Shown here: positions 17,669-27,877 of the stretch, one piece after another
How positions within the stretch are numbered: position 1 is the stretch's first letter
Layout of the letters: every line of letters begins with the position of its first letter
Source of the DNA: Coriobacteriaceae bacterium
GTDB lineage: Bacteria > Actinomycetota > Coriobacteriia > Coriobacteriales > QAMH01
Direction of reading: 5' to 3'
DNA length: 37,602 nt
Assembly: GCA_021203765.1 (NCBI GenBank)
Contig: JAJQAN010000047.1
Span: 1-37,602 of the forward strand
Notes under the pieces: generated by a model
What the model saw: only the letters and a program-made list of their open reading frames with translations
Told to the model about the DNA's origin: nothing
Databases searched by the model: none
Position numbers and translations under genes: made by a program

Positions 17669-18601
17669 ATGTCACAGATCTATGTCGTCGGTCATCGCAA
17701 CCCAGACAACGACACCATCATGGCTGCGTACACCTATGCGCACCTGAAGAACCTGCTCGATCCCGACAACGAATATGTTCCTGCCCGGCTTGGACCGTTG
17801 CCGGCGGAAAGTGAGATGCTCTTCCAAAGCTACAGTCTGGACGGGATACCGGAGCTGATTGAGTCACTGGGCGCCGACGACAAGGTCATCCTCGTCGATC
17901 ATAATGAGACGGCCCAGGCGGTCGAAGGCTACGACGAGGCGGAGATCGTCGAGATCATCGACCACCATCGCATCGCCGACATCTCGACGGCCGGCCCCAT
18001 CTTCTTTTTGAACATGCCGCTCGGCTCCACCGCCTCCATCATCACCAAACTATATGAGGCAGAGGGCATCGAGCTCGAGCAGGGCATCGCCGCCTGCCTG
18101 CTTTCCGCCGTCCTGACCGATACCGTCATCCTGAAGTCACCGACCACGACCGACGAGGACAAGGAGATCGTCGATAGGCTTTCCAAGCACATCGGGGTTG
18201 ACCCCGTCGAGTTCGGCATGCGCATCTTCAAATCCCGTGGGGGAGATGACGAGGTTTCCACGAGCGACATCTGCCTGCGCGATTCCAAGGAGTTCAACTT
18301 CGGCGGCCGTAAGGTCTGGATCGCCCAGTACGAGACGGTCGACCTGGAAGGCATGAAGTCCCGCATCCCTGAGATCTCGGCCGAGGTCGCATCCATCCAA
18401 ACCGACAAGGGCTACGATGCCGCGCTCCTGCTCTTGACCGACATCATCGTCGAAGGCTCCCAGTTCATCGCTGCCGGCGACCTGTCCATCATCGAAGACG
18501 CCTTCGATATCACCTTCGACGGCGACGAGGGCGTTTGGATGCCCGGCATCCTGAGCCGTAAGAAGCAGGTGGCTGCCCGCCTCATCGAATGCGCGGGTTA
18601 G
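17669..18601 (+). CDS. ppaC: manganese-dependent (family II) inorganic pyrophosphatase
   Basis: GHRNPDNDTI, VDHNE, EIIDHHRI, ILSRKKQV; DHH family, 310 aa. Confidence 0.94.
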   Translation: MSQIYVVGHRNPDNDTIMAAYTYAHLKNLLDPDNEYVPARLGPLPAESEMLFQSYSLDGIPELIESLGADDKVILVDHNETAQAVEGYDEAEIVEIIDHHRIADISTAGPIFFLNMPLGSTASIITKLYEAEGIELEQGIAACLLSAVLTDTVILKSPTTTDEDKEIVDRLSKHIGVDPVEFGMRIFKSRGGDDEVSTSDICLRDSKEFNFGGRKVWIAQYETVDLEGMKSRIPEISAEVASIQTDKGYDAALLLLTDIIVEGSQFIAAGDLSIIEDAFDITFDGDEGVWMPGILSRKKQVAARLIECAG

Positions 18602-18657
18602 CCTGCGTGTCGCATCCTCTGGGCATGACCACGTCTCCTTCTCAGTAAAAGGAAACC

Positions 18658-20289
18658 ATGGCGGACGAGCAGACAGATAATCTTTATCTTCACAACCCTG
18701 AGCGTCGTGCAAGGCGGCGGAGTCTCTCCCGTACCCTGCTCGCCTCTTCGACTTTCGGCGCGATCATCATGCTTGCCTGTGCGGTCATCGCCCTGGTCAT
18801 CGCGAACTCCGGTGCCTTTCCCGCCTATGAGGAGATTCTGAACTTCGAGGTCGGCTTCAGCTTCACCGGTTTCGGCCTCGAGGATTTCTTCGTCGGGCTG
18901 ACCGTCGAGGAGTGGATCAACGACGTCTTCATGACCATCTTCTTCTTCTGCGTCGGTCTCGAGATCAAGCATGAGATATTCGTCGGGGAACTCCGCAATA
19001 TCCGCAAGGCGCTCCTCCCCATCCTAGCTGCCTGCGGCGGCGTCCTCGTGCCCATCATCATCTATTCCTGCTTCAACCTCGGATCGGAGTATGCAAGCGG
19101 TTTCGGCATCCCCATGGCCACCGACATCGCCTTCGCCATCGGAGTCCTGTCCTTGGTGGGTAGAGGGGTCCCCAAGGGCCTCACGGTCTTCCTGCAGACC
19201 CTTGCCATCGCCGACGACATCATGGCCATCCTCGTCATCGCCATCTTCTACGGCCAATCACCTAACCTGTTCTGGCTCCTCGGCGCCCTGGTCGTCGCGC
19301 TCATACTGCTTCTCTTGAACCGTCTGCATGTCTATGCGCTCTTCCCGTATATCGTCGGCGGCATCGTCTTGTGGGTCTGTGTGTTCTACGGCGGCATCGA
19401 GGCGACCATCGCTGGTGTCATCCTGGCTTTCACCATCCCCATGAAGTCACAGATCAATCCGCGTGTCTTCGGCAGATGGACGATCGCCAAGGTACTTGAG
19501 GCGCGCGATCGTTACACGCCGGACAAACCGGTCGTCGCCCAAGAGGAGTACACGGAGACGGTCCGTGGCATCAGCGTCGTCTCACGCCATGTCCAGCCGA
19601 CCCTGTCGCGCATGCTGCACGCCTTCGACCCCTGGTCGACGTTCCTCATACTGCCGCTTTTCGCCTTCTTCAACGCCGGCGTACGTATCGTCGACACCGA
19701 CTTCCTTTCGGTCGTTACCAGCCCGGTCACCCTCGGCGTGTTCTTCGGACTCTTCTGCGGCAAGCCGATCGGCATTACGCTTGCCTCATTGATTTGCATC
19801 AAAACAAAGCTTTCTCCGATGCCCACCGGCTGTACCTGGAGACATATGATCGGCGCGGGATGCCTCGGCGGTGTCGGCTTCACCATGGCGATCTATGTCG
19901 CCAACCTTTCGTTTGCCGGTGCCGATGCGGATGTGATGACGAGCATGGCCAAGGTCGCCATCCTCGCTGCTTCGCTGGTGAGCGGCATTGTGGGCGTACT
20001 CATACTCAGATCCGCCATCAAGCGCGAAGGGGAGCACGAGTCGACCTTGTCGCAGACGCAACTCCAACACGACGAGGAGATCGAAGCGGACATCGAGGAG
20101 CTCTCCGGGATTTCCCAGTCCCCTGAAGCCGACGAGGTGGACGAGGAGGAAGAATATCTCACGTTGACCGGACACCTCGGAGCGGTCTCGGATGAGGATC
20201 TGGTGGAGGCCTTTATGAATGCTGCCAAGGATCCTGACGCCGCCTATCGCAGTACGGATGACGAAGAAGATGCGCCTCCTGAAGGCTGA
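18658..20289 (+). CDS. nhaA: Na+/H+ antiporter NhaA with acidic C-terminal tail
   Basis: FFFCVGLEIKHE, GIPMATDIAFAIGVLSLVGRGVP, LAIADDIMAILVIAIFY; acidic C-terminus 'DEEIEADIEELSG..DEEDAPPEG'. Confidence 0.95.
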   Translation: MADEQTDNLYLHNPERRARRRSLSRTLLASSTFGAIIMLACAVIALVIANSGAFPAYEEILNFEVGFSFTGFGLEDFFVGLTVEEWINDVFMTIFFFCVGLEIKHEIFVGELRNIRKALLPILAACGGVLVPIIIYSCFNLGSEYASGFGIPMATDIAFAIGVLSLVGRGVPKGLTVFLQTLAIADDIMAILVIAIFYGQSPNLFWLLGALVVALILLLLNRLHVYALFPYIVGGIVLWVCVFYGGIEATIAGVILAFTIPMKSQINPRVFGRWTIAKVLEARDRYTPDKPVVAQEEYTETVRGISVVSRHVQPTLSRMLHAFDPWSTFLILPLFAFFNAGVRIVDTDFLSVVTSPVTLGVFFGLFCGKPIGITLASLICIKTKLSPMPTGCTWRHMIGAGCLGGVGFTMAIYVANLSFAGADADVMTSMAKVAILAASLVSGIVGVLILRSAIKREGEHESTLSQTQLQHDEEIEADIEELSGISQSPEADEVDEEEEYLTLTGHLGAVSDEDLVEAFMNAAKDPDAAYRSTDDEEDAPPEG

Positions 20290-20313
20290 AACCCGATTCC
20301 AGGAGGATAACCG

Positions 20314-21240
20314 GTGCTGATCGAGGCCTTAAAATCCCTGATCATCGGTATTGTCGAGGGCATCACCGAATGGCTCCCCATCTCTTCGACCGGTCATATG
20401 ATCCTGGTCGATGAGTTCATCCATTTGGATGTCTCCGAGGAGTTTTTGGATCTCTTCCTGGTTGTCATTCAGATCGGGGCGATCCTTGCCGTCATCATCC
20501 TGTACTTCCGCAAGCTCAACCCCTTTTCCTTCCACAAGACGCGTGAGGAGAAGCGCGGAACCTGGCGTCTGTGGGGTCTGGTCGTCATCGGTTGCATCCC
20601 GGCGCTCATCTTCGGCGTCCTCCTCGACGACTGGATGGAGGAGCATTTCTACAACGCCTACGTGGTGGCCGCTGCCCTTATCGTCTACGGCATCGTCTTC
20701 ATCCTGATCGAGCACCGCAATCGTAAGCGCTTCAAGCAGTTCAAGGCCGCGGCTGCCAAGCCCGGCAAGCATTCCCTACCGTCTGCCGACGGTTCGCTCG
20801 AGGTGAGCCCCGACGAGATGTTCAAAATCCGTACCGTCGACGATATCGACTGGAAGACGGCCCTTAAGATCGGCTGCTTCCAGGTACTCGCCATCATCCC
20901 GGGCACCTCGCGGTCCGGCTCGACGATCATCGGTGGCATGCTGGTCGGTTGCTCGCGCACGGCCGCCGCCGAGTTCACCTTCTTCCTCGCCATCCCGGTC
21001 ATGCTTGGGTGGGGCCTGTTGCGCGCCATTCGCTACGTGGCGCAGATCGGCCTGACGATGACCAGCACCGAGGTCGTCGTCCTCGTCGTCGGCATTGTCT
21101 CCGCCTTCATCGTCGCCGTCTTCGCCATCCGCTTCTTGATGGGCTACATCAAGAAAAACGACTTCACCGCCTTCGGCGTCTACCGCATCATCGTCGGTGT
21201 CGTCGTCTTGGTCTACTTCGGCATCCGCGCCCTCCTCTAA
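20314..21240 (+). CDS. uppP: undecaprenyl-diphosphatase
   Basis: GIVEGITEWLPISSTGHMILV and IIPGTSRSGSTIIGGML motifs; GTG start. Confidence 0.96.
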   Translation: MLIEALKSLIIGIVEGITEWLPISSTGHMILVDEFIHLDVSEEFLDLFLVVIQIGAILAVIILYFRKLNPFSFHKTREEKRGTWRLWGLVVIGCIPALIFGVLLDDWMEEHFYNAYVVAAALIVYGIVFILIEHRNRKRFKQFKAAAAKPGKHSLPSADGSLEVSPDEMFKIRTVDDIDWKTALKIGCFQVLAIIPGTSRSGSTIIGGMLVGCSRTAAAEFTFFLAIPVMLGWGLLRAIRYVAQIGLTMTSTEVVVLVVGIVSAFIVAVFAIRFLMGYIKKNDFTAFGVYRIIVGVVVLVYFGIRALL

Positions 21241-21243
21241 TCC

Positions 21244-21267
21244 GTGCATCGCCATCCGGCGATGCAC
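21244..21267. terminator. perfect hairpin immediately after uppP, possible terminator
   Basis: GTGCATCGCC atcc GGCGATGCAC; no clear T-tract. Confidence 0.5.
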
Positions 21268-21354
21268 GCACACGTTCCCTTTCCCCCTCACTTAAGCCAA
21301 TACCTTGCGATGCAGGCCTGCGCGCCTGCGAACACCTTCCGCTGCTAGTACGAC

Positions 21355-21627
21355 AACGATTCCAGAGGCGCGGATGTGTCTTTGAAAGCTTTGAAAAGAC
21401 ACTCCACAACATCCCGCCTAAGGCGTGCAGATATCTAAGGAGGCGGGAGTGTGCCTGCGAAAGCTTGCAGCAGGTACCTCCCGGCTCCGTTAAATCTGCA
21501 GGTGTTTAGGAGGTGTGGATGTGTCCTTGAAAACTTGGAAAGGGCACTCCACACCTCTCTCAGTAACGATTCCAGAGGCGCGGGTGTGCCTGTGAAAACT
21601 TGGAAAAGGCACTCCGCGCCTCTTTTA
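21355..21627. repeat. array of four tandem imperfect 65-75 bp hairpin repeats
   Basis: Units with an aligned bulged T at 21375, 21450, 21520 and 21585; each has a 6-8 bp apical stem, bulged T, basal stem (9-11 bp in units B-D) and a GAAARCTT-containing loop; 19 bp identity aacgattccagaggcgcgg at 21355-21373 and 21565-21583. Confidence 0.88.
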
Positions 21628-21728
21628 ATAGAGCCCCAAGCACTTCGGGGCATTGTGTGGAAGGTGTTCGCAGGTCGGTGCACGCGCGTACAATGGGATT
21701 ATTGCAGGCTGTGTACAAGGAGTGAGAC

Positions 21729-22226
21729 GTGCATCGCAAGGTATTGGTGCCCGGCACCTTTGACCCCATGACCCTCGGGCACATCGACATCGTGGAGCGT
21801 TCGAGCAAGCTCTTCGACGAAGTCGTCGTCGGAGTGGCCGCTTCGCAGAACAAGGGATCGGGGCCGCTCTTTTCTCTCGATGAGCGGGTCGACCTTGCAT
21901 CTGCCGCCACGGAACATCTTGCGAACGTCACCGTGGAACCGTTCAGCATCATGTTGGTGGACTTCGCCGCCTCCATCGGTGCAGACGCCATTGTCAAGGG
22001 TCTGCGTGTCACCACCGATTTCGAGGACGAGTTCCAGATGGCGGCGTTGAACTATCGTCTCAAGCCCGAACTGGAAACCTTGTTCATCATGTCCGATCCC
22101 GAGCACATGTATGTCTCCTCCTCGATCGCCAAGGAAATCGCCTCCTTTGGCGGTCCCTTGACCGGTCTGGTGCCTACGGCGGTTGAGCAGGCGCTGCGTA
22201 AGAAGTATCCGGCCGCAACGGCTTAA
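21729..22226 (+). CDS. coaD: phosphopantetheine adenylyltransferase
   Basis: KVLVPGTFDPMTLGHIDIVERSSKLFDEVVVGVA, KGLRVTTDFEDEFQMAALNYRL, 'YVSSSIAKEIASFGG'; GTG start. Confidence 0.97.
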   Translation: MHRKVLVPGTFDPMTLGHIDIVERSSKLFDEVVVGVAASQNKGSGPLFSLDERVDLASAATEHLANVTVEPFSIMLVDFAASIGADAIVKGLRVTTDFEDEFQMAALNYRLKPELETLFIMSDPEHMYVSSSIAKEIASFGGPLTGLVPTAVEQALRKKYPAATA

Positions 22227-22265
22227 ACCGTCCCGTATCGTCACGGACATCAGCCGAAGGAAGAA

Positions 22266-23564
22266 TTGTTGTCGATGAATAGGACTTTTGAACATATCCA
22301 TGGCTGTGCCCTGATACGTCGGGGTGCCCTTGTCCTGCTCCTCGGCTGCCTCCTCTTCGCGTGTTCCTGCCTGATCGGGGCTCTTTTACCTTCCGGCTCT
22401 TCGTTCGTGGAGCCGGCATTCGCCGCGAAGAATATCGCCAAAGCGAAGGTCACGATAGCGGAGAAGCGCTCGTACACGGGCAAGCCCCTCAAGAGCAATC
22501 CGACCGTCACCTACAAGAACAAACGCTTGACCAAGAATGTCGACTACACGCTGTCTTACAAGAACAACAAGAAGGTCGGCACGGCCAAGGTCATCATCAA
22601 GGGGATTGGACGCTACCGCGGAAGCAAAACCGTCACGTTCCGAATCTGCCGTTCGCTGAAGTTGCACGGCAAGCTTAAACTCCTCCGTTCGTCCATGCCC
22701 TACACCGGCTCGAAACGCAAGCCGGCCGTGGTGGTCAAGTACAAGAAGAAGAGGTTGACGGAGGGTCGGGACTACTCGCTCAAATACAAGCACTGCAGGA
22801 AGGTTGGAACGGCGCAGGTGGTCGTCACCGGCAAGGGTGACTACGGATTCAAGCTCGTGAAGGACTACAAGATAACCAGAGATGGCGGTAAGATCATCGA
22901 CCTTTCGGAATGGGACACCGTCACCAACTGGACCAAGGTCTCACATCGTGTGGATGACGTCATACTGCGTTCCTGGGTCGAATACAGCGACCAGTCCACA
23001 CAGCGTAAGGATTATAACTACAACTCCTTCGCGAACGGCTGTGAACGGGTCGGCCAGAAATACGGGGCCTACGGTTATTTCAACTACACCACCAAGAAAC
23101 AGGCGGCCAAACAGGCGAAGCAGTTCTGGAACGCGAGTTTCAGCAACGGGCATAGGCCCTATTATCTCGTCCTCGATATAGAAGCCTCCATGATGACCAA
23201 GAAGGGGACCAAGATCGCCACGTTCACGCAGGAGGCAGTCGCCACGCTGAGAGCCTGTGCGAAGGAAGCGGGACTGAAGCGTATCAAGATAGGCCTGTAT
23301 ATCTCTAACAACCACTACAACACCTTCGGCTTTTCCACGGCGACGGGCAGGCAGGTCATATCCTCAGTCGGTTTCGTGTGGATTCCGACCTATGGCAAGA
23401 ACACCGGCAAGGTGCCGAGCGGATACGCCCCGAGCCATAGCTGGGATATGTGGCAGTACACAAGTGTCGGTAGTATCGACGGCATCAGCTCCAAGGTCGA
23501 CATCAGCAGAATCAGGACGACGGGACCCCACGGGCACGGTATGCGCTGGTACCTAAAGCGCTGA
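22266..23564 (+). CDS. secreted GH25 lysozyme-like muramidase with two N-terminal Ig-like repeats
   Basis: N-terminal hydrophobic segment; two tandem 'YTGK..P.V.YK.KRLT...DY.L.YK...KVGTA.V...G.G.Y' repeats; GH25-like 'KIIDLSEWDTVTNW', 'YYLVLDIEASM', 'SWDMWQYTSVGSIDGISSKVDISRI'. Start uncertain (TTG 22266/22269 or ATG 22275). Confidence 0.85.
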   Translation: MLSMNRTFEHIHGCALIRRGALVLLLGCLLFACSCLIGALLPSGSSFVEPAFAAKNIAKAKVTIAEKRSYTGKPLKSNPTVTYKNKRLTKNVDYTLSYKNNKKVGTAKVIIKGIGRYRGSKTVTFRICRSLKLHGKLKLLRSSMPYTGSKRKPAVVVKYKKKRLTEGRDYSLKYKHCRKVGTAQVVVTGKGDYGFKLVKDYKITRDGGKIIDLSEWDTVTNWTKVSHRVDDVILRSWVEYSDQSTQRKDYNYNSFANGCERVGQKYGAYGYFNYTTKKQAAKQAKQFWNASFSNGHRPYYLVLDIEASMMTKKGTKIATFTQEAVATLRACAKEAGLKRIKIGLYISNNHYNTFGFSTATGRQVISSVGFVWIPTYGKNTGKVPSGYAPSHSWDMWQYTSVGSIDGISSKVDISRIRTTGPHGHGMRWYLKR

Positions 23565-23702
23565 AGGAAACAAGGGGACAGGTCACCGACTTGTAACGTA
23601 GATCGGACACGGTGCCTGCGCTTTTCATATATAATTGAGAGTCCAGCGTATCCGGACACCAAAAAGCACTTTCACATCTACTGGGAGAAGGTGAGGCCCT
23701 CC

Positions 23703-25586
23703 ATGAAGCCCTTATACATCATGGACACGACCTTGCGCGACGCGCATCAGTCTCTGTGGGCGACGCGTATGGAAATAGGGGACATGCTGCCCATACTTCC
23801 CAAGATAGATAAAGTCGGCTACTGGGCGGTCGAATGCTGGGGTGGTGCGACCTTCGATACCTGTCTCCGTTTTCTGGACGAGAATCCCTGGCAGCGTCTT
23901 CGCAGCATCAAACAGCTCTGCCCCAACACGCCGCTTTCCATGCTGACGCGTGGACAGAACCTCGTCGGCTACCATCACTATTCCGCTGACATCATCGATC
24001 ACTTCATCAAGGCTTCGCATCGTAACGGGGTCGACGTCTTCCGCGTCTTCGATGCCCTCAACGACATCCGCAACGTGGAGGACACGGCACGGAGCCTGAA
24101 GGAATGCGGCGCGCATTTCGAAGGCGCCCTGTCCTACACCATGAGCCCCGTCCACACCCTCGACAGCTATCTCGAGTATGCCCAACAGCTCAAGGACATC
24201 GGTGCCGACTCCATCGCCATCAAGGACATGGCCGGCATGCTGACGCCCTATCGCACGGAGCGCCTCGTCAAGGCCCTGCGCGACGAGATCGGCCTTCCCA
24301 TCCACGTCCACTGCCACTATGTCGGCGGCATGGCTCCCGCAAACTACATCAAAGCCGCCGAAGCAGGGGCCGACATCGTCGATACCGCCTCGGCACCCCT
24401 TGCCTTCGGCAACTCCCAGCCGGCGGTGGAGATGGTCGTCGCCGCCCTCAAGGAATCCGGCTACGACACTGGCCTCGACCTCGACCTGCTCTTCGAGATT
24501 TCAGATTACTGGGAACAGGTCCGGATACGTGGCAAGTGGAAGCGCGGCGTCTCCTCGCTGATGCACATGCAGGTCTACAGCCATCAGGTTCCCGGCGGCA
24601 TGATGTCGAACCTCGTGAGCCAGCTAGAAGAGCAAAACGCGAGCGATCGTCTGGGCGATGTTTTGGAGGAGATCCCCCGGGTACGTGCCGAGGTGGGTTA
24701 TCCGCCGCTCGTCACGCCCATGTCCCAGATCGTCGGTACGCAGGCGGTCTTCAACGTGCTGACCGGCAAGCGCTGGTCGGTCGTCTCCACGGAGATGAAG
24801 GACTACATCGCCGGCTACTACGGCAAGGCGCCCGGTCCCATCGACGAGGAGATCTCCAAGAAGGTCCTCGGCGACACCAAACCGCTGCCGCCCGATGTCG
24901 CCCCCGGCTCGCTGGTCACGACGACCTATGACGAGGTGGCCGAAGAGGTCGGCGACCTCGCACAGAGCGAAGAGGACGTCTTGATGTATGCCCTGTTCCC
25001 GAACGAGGCGCGCGCCTTTCTTGAAAAGCACAACGAGGAGGCGGAGACCCCGTTCCTTGAAGATACCATCAGTTCGAGCAAGGAGGACGATTACGTGGAT
25101 ATCGCTCAGATTCGAGAACTCGCCAATCTGGTCGAGGAAACCGGCGTCGGTGAGATCGCCGTCGAGGAGGCCGGCACGAAAGTGGTCGTCCGCAACCCCG
25201 AAGCCGTTGGCGAGGCGGAGTTAGCTGAATCCTCTCAGCCTGCGGAGGCACCCGCGGCCCCGGCTGCCGCTGCCGAAGCGGCACCTGTTCCTGACGACAA
25301 GGAACGCCCGGCGACCTGGTTGCCCATCACTTCACCCATGGTCGGGACCTTCTATGCCGCGCCCTCTCCCGACGACGACCCGTACGTCGCGGTAGGAGAC
25401 ACGGTTGCTGCGGGTCAGACCGTGTGCATCGTCGAAGCTATGAAGCTCATGAACGAAATCGCCGCCGAGCAGATCTGCACCGTCCAGGAAGTCTGCGTGG
25501 AGAATGCGCAGCCGGTCGAGTATGGAACGGTCTTGTTCTACGTCGAGCCGGTCGCAGAACACGCCGAAGACGCTACTGCGGAGTAG
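23703..25586 (+). CDS. pycB: carboxyltransferase (pyruvate carboxylase subunit B / oxaloacetate decarboxylase alpha type) fused to an AccB-like biotin carboxyl carrier
   Basis: [44 protein letters not shown]-terminus [33 protein letters not shown] + [45 protein letters not shown] at 23703 (ORF track start 23691). Confidence 0.9.
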   Translation: MKPLYIMDTTLRDAHQSLWATRMEIGDMLPILPKIDKVGYWAVECWGGATFDTCLRFLDENPWQRLRSIKQLCPNTPLSMLTRGQNLVGYHHYSADIIDHFIKASHRNGVDVFRVFDALNDIRNVEDTARSLKECGAHFEGALSYTMSPVHTLDSYLEYAQQLKDIGADSIAIKDMAGMLTPYRTERLVKALRDEIGLPIHVHCHYVGGMAPANYIKAAEAGADIVDTASAPLAFGNSQPAVEMVVAALKESGYDTGLDLDLLFEISDYWEQVRIRGKWKRGVSSLMHMQVYSHQVPGGMMSNLVSQLEEQNASDRLGDVLEEIPRVRAEVGYPPLVTPMSQIVGTQAVFNVLTGKRWSVVSTEMKDYIAGYYGKAPGPIDEEISKKVLGDTKPLPPDVAPGSLVTTTYDEVAEEVGDLAQSEEDVLMYALFPNEARAFLEKHNEEAETPFLEDTISSSKEDDYVDIAQIRELANLVEETGVGEIAVEEAGTKVVVRNPEAVGEAELAESSQPAEAPAAPAAAAEAAPVPDDKERPATWLPITSPMVGTFYAAPSPDDDPYVAVGDTVAAGQTVCIVEAMKLMNEIAAEQICTVQEVCVENAQPVEYGTVLFYVEPVAEHAEDATAE

Positions 25587-25590
25587 CTGC

Positions 25591-26946
25591 ATGTTTGACA
25601 AGATCCTGATAGCAAACCGCGGCGAGGTCGCGGTGCGGGTGATTCGTGCGGCCCGTGAGTTGGGCATCTCCACGGTGGCCGTCTTTTCGGAGGCCGACCG
25701 TGATTCGTTGCCGGTGCAACTTGCCGATGAGTCGGTCTGCATCGGTCCCGCGCCTTCCACGCAATCGTATCTGGCGATCCCTAACATCATCGCGGCCGCC
25801 GCTACGACAGGCGCGGAGGCGATTCATCCCGGCTACGGTTTTTTGGCCGAAAACGCGGACTTCGCCCGCGCCTGCGCCGACAACGACATCGTCTTCATCG
25901 GACCGTCTCCCGAGTCCATAGACTGCATGGGCGATAAGTCCGCCGCCCGCGAGACCATGGCGGCTGCCGGGGTTCCGACGGTTCCGGGTTCCGATGGGGC
26001 TGTCTCGGATGCCGTCGAGGCTGCACGCATCGCGGACGAGGTCGGCTATCCGGTCCTGATCAAGGCATCCGGCGGTGGGGGAGGCAAAGGCATGCGTATC
26101 GCCGAAACCCCCGCGGATTTCGAACCTTGCTATACCGCCGCCAGAAACGAGGCCGCCGCCGCATTCGGCAATGATGCGCTCTATATCGAAAAGCTCATAG
26201 AACGCCCCCGTCATGTCGAGATACAGGTTCTTGCCGATGACTGCGGTAATGCGATCCATCTCTGCGAGCGGGACTGCACCATCCAACGTCGCCACCAAAA
26301 GCTCATCGAAGAGGCACCGAGCCCGGCCATCGACGAGGAGACCCGCCAGCGGATGGGGGAGATCGCCATACAGGCGGTCAAAAAGGTCGGCTACCGCAAC
26401 GCCGGCACCATCGAATTCCTCCTCGACACCGACGGGAGCTTCTACTTCATGGAGATGAACACCCGGGTCCAGGTCGAACACCCGGTGACCGAGCAGATCA
26501 CCGGCACCGACATCATCAAGGAGCAGATCCGGATAGCGGCAGGCTTGCCCATCTCCTGCGTGGATCGCGCCCCGTTCTCTCCTGCGGCCCATGCCATCGA
26601 GTTCCGCATCAACGCCGAGGACCCGTATACCAGCTTCCGTCCCTGTCCTGGTCAGATTACCCGTTTCGATCTGCCGGGCGGTCCGGGCGTCCGTGTCGAC
26701 ACGCATATGAGGGCCGGTTCGGTCGTCCCACCGACCTACGATTCGCTGATCGCCAAACTGATCGTCTGGGGCGAAACACGGGACGAGGCTCTGGCACGTG
26801 GACGCCGTGCCCTCGACGAGTTCGTGATCGAGGGTGTCGCTACGACGATTCCGTTCCACCAACAGGTTCTCGCCAACGAGGCATTCAAGTCTGGTACTGT
26901 GTATACCGATTTCCTAGAGGTCGAGATGAACGGAGGAGCCCTATGA
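25591..26946 (+). CDS. accC: biotin carboxylase
   Basis: [70 protein letters not shown], '[15 protein letters not shown]'; ATG at 25591 (ORF track start 25504). Confidence 0.96.
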   Translation: MFDKILIANRGEVAVRVIRAARELGISTVAVFSEADRDSLPVQLADESVCIGPAPSTQSYLAIPNIIAAAATTGAEAIHPGYGFLAENADFARACADNDIVFIGPSPESIDCMGDKSAARETMAAAGVPTVPGSDGAVSDAVEAARIADEVGYPVLIKASGGGGGKGMRIAETPADFEPCYTAARNEAAAAFGNDALYIEKLIERPRHVEIQVLADDCGNAIHLCERDCTIQRRHQKLIEEAPSPAIDEETRQRMGEIAIQAVKKVGYRNAGTIEFLLDTDGSFYFMEMNTRVQVEHPVTEQITGTDIIKEQIRIAAGLPISCVDRAPFSPAAHAIEFRINAEDPYTSFRPCPGQITRFDLPGGPGVRVDTHMRAGSVVPPTYDSLIAKLIVWGETRDEALARGRRALDEFVIEGVATTIPFHQQVLANEAFKSGTVYTDFLEVEMNGGAL

Positions 26947-27326
26947 GAGAGAAGACGGACGAACAAGGTTTCGTGATAGACGACACGAGCATCGCTCCCG
27001 GTGTCGTCGAGACGATCATCTCTTTGGCTGCTGCCGAGGTTCCCGGCGTCGCCGGCATCGGCGCTGCCGGTCCTCTCTCCTCGATCCTGTCGAATTTCAG
27101 CGCCGGTAAGGCTCTGCCCACCGCGGGCATCAAACTCAACATCGGAGAAGATCAGCGCGCCGCCGTCGAGGTCACCATCCAGGTGTATTACGGTTACCGT
27201 CTTGCCGAGGTCGCCGACAATGTCCGTCGCGCCATCGCCGAGGCCGTGTCCGCGCAGATCGGCCCGGAGGTCTCTTCCGTCGACATCTACGTCGACGAAC
27301 TCAAGTTCGAGGGGCATGACTTGTGA
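26943..27326 (+). CDS. Asp23/Gls24 family envelope stress response protein
   Basis: [24 protein letters not shown]...[42 protein letters not shown]. Confidence 0.9.
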   Translation: MREKTDEQGFVIDDTSIAPGVVETIISLAAAEVPGVAGIGAAGPLSSILSNFSAGKALPTAGIKLNIGEDQRAAVEVTIQVYYGYRLAEVADNVRRAIAEAVSAQIGPEVSSVDIYVDELKFEGHDL

Positions 27327-27859
27327 CCCATTCGCAAAAGCGTAGCCGCGCCCGTCGTCAGGTCATCCAGGTCATGTACCAAAGCGAGGTGACCGAAAGG
27401 GACCTGCGTGATCTGGTCAAAGACCAACGCGACGATGAGTACCTGCTGATTTCGAAGTCTCCGCAGGGCATCCCCGACGGAGACCTGATCGGTGAACCGC
27501 TCGACGATTACGCACGGACCTTGCTCGAAGGCATCGTTTCACGCCTGGATATCATCGATGCGTGGATCGAGGAAGCCGCAGAAAACTGGACTATCGAACG
27601 TATGCCCATCGTCGATCGCAGCATCATCCGCCTTGCTTCCTACGAAATCGCCTTCTGCGATGCCATCCCCGTCGGGGTCGCCATCAACGAGGCGGTCGAG
27701 ATTGCCAAGGAGTTCGGCGGCGACGATTCACCGAGTTTCGTCAACGGGGTCCTCGGCAAGATCGCAGACCGGGTGTCAGCGGATGTGGATCAGGATGCCG
27801 CCCCGTCTGAAAGCGTCGGGCAGGTTCCGGAAACGCTCGAAACTTCGAGTAGGCCATGA
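27323..27859 (+). CDS. nusB: transcription antitermination factor NusB
   Basis: RRQVIQVMYQSEVT, 'NWTIERMPIVDRSIIRLASYEIAFCDAIPVGVAINEAVEIAKEFGGDDSPSFVNGVLGKIAD'. Confidence 0.95.
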   Translation: MTHSQKRSRARRQVIQVMYQSEVTERDLRDLVKDQRDDEYLLISKSPQGIPDGDLIGEPLDDYARTLLEGIVSRLDIIDAWIEEAAENWTIERMPIVDRSIIRLASYEIAFCDAIPVGVAINEAVEIAKEFGGDDSPSFVNGVLGKIADRVSADVDQDAAPSESVGQVPETLETSSRP

Positions 27860-27877
27860 GAGGAAAGGACGCAGGAC

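Noticed and set aside
21355-21627. Array as integron attC sites, prompted by hairpins with an extrahelical base
   Set aside because: Spacing of 65-75 bp leaves no cassettes, no convincing RYYYAAC/GTTRRRY core pairs and no tyrosine integrase in the window.
21355-21627. Array as CRISPR
   Set aside because: Only four units with divergent sequence and variable spacing; no separate repeat and spacer segments; no cas genes.
21188-22015. Minus-strand ORFs across the repeats with recurrent peptides such as SALSKFSRTHPHLLNTC, SVFSKLSKTHPRLWNRC, SAFSKFSQAHPRLWNRY
   Set aside because: Similarity comes from the DNA repeats; units are read in different ORFs and frames and two ORFs overlap flanking regions antisense to coaD, so a conserved protein is unlikely.
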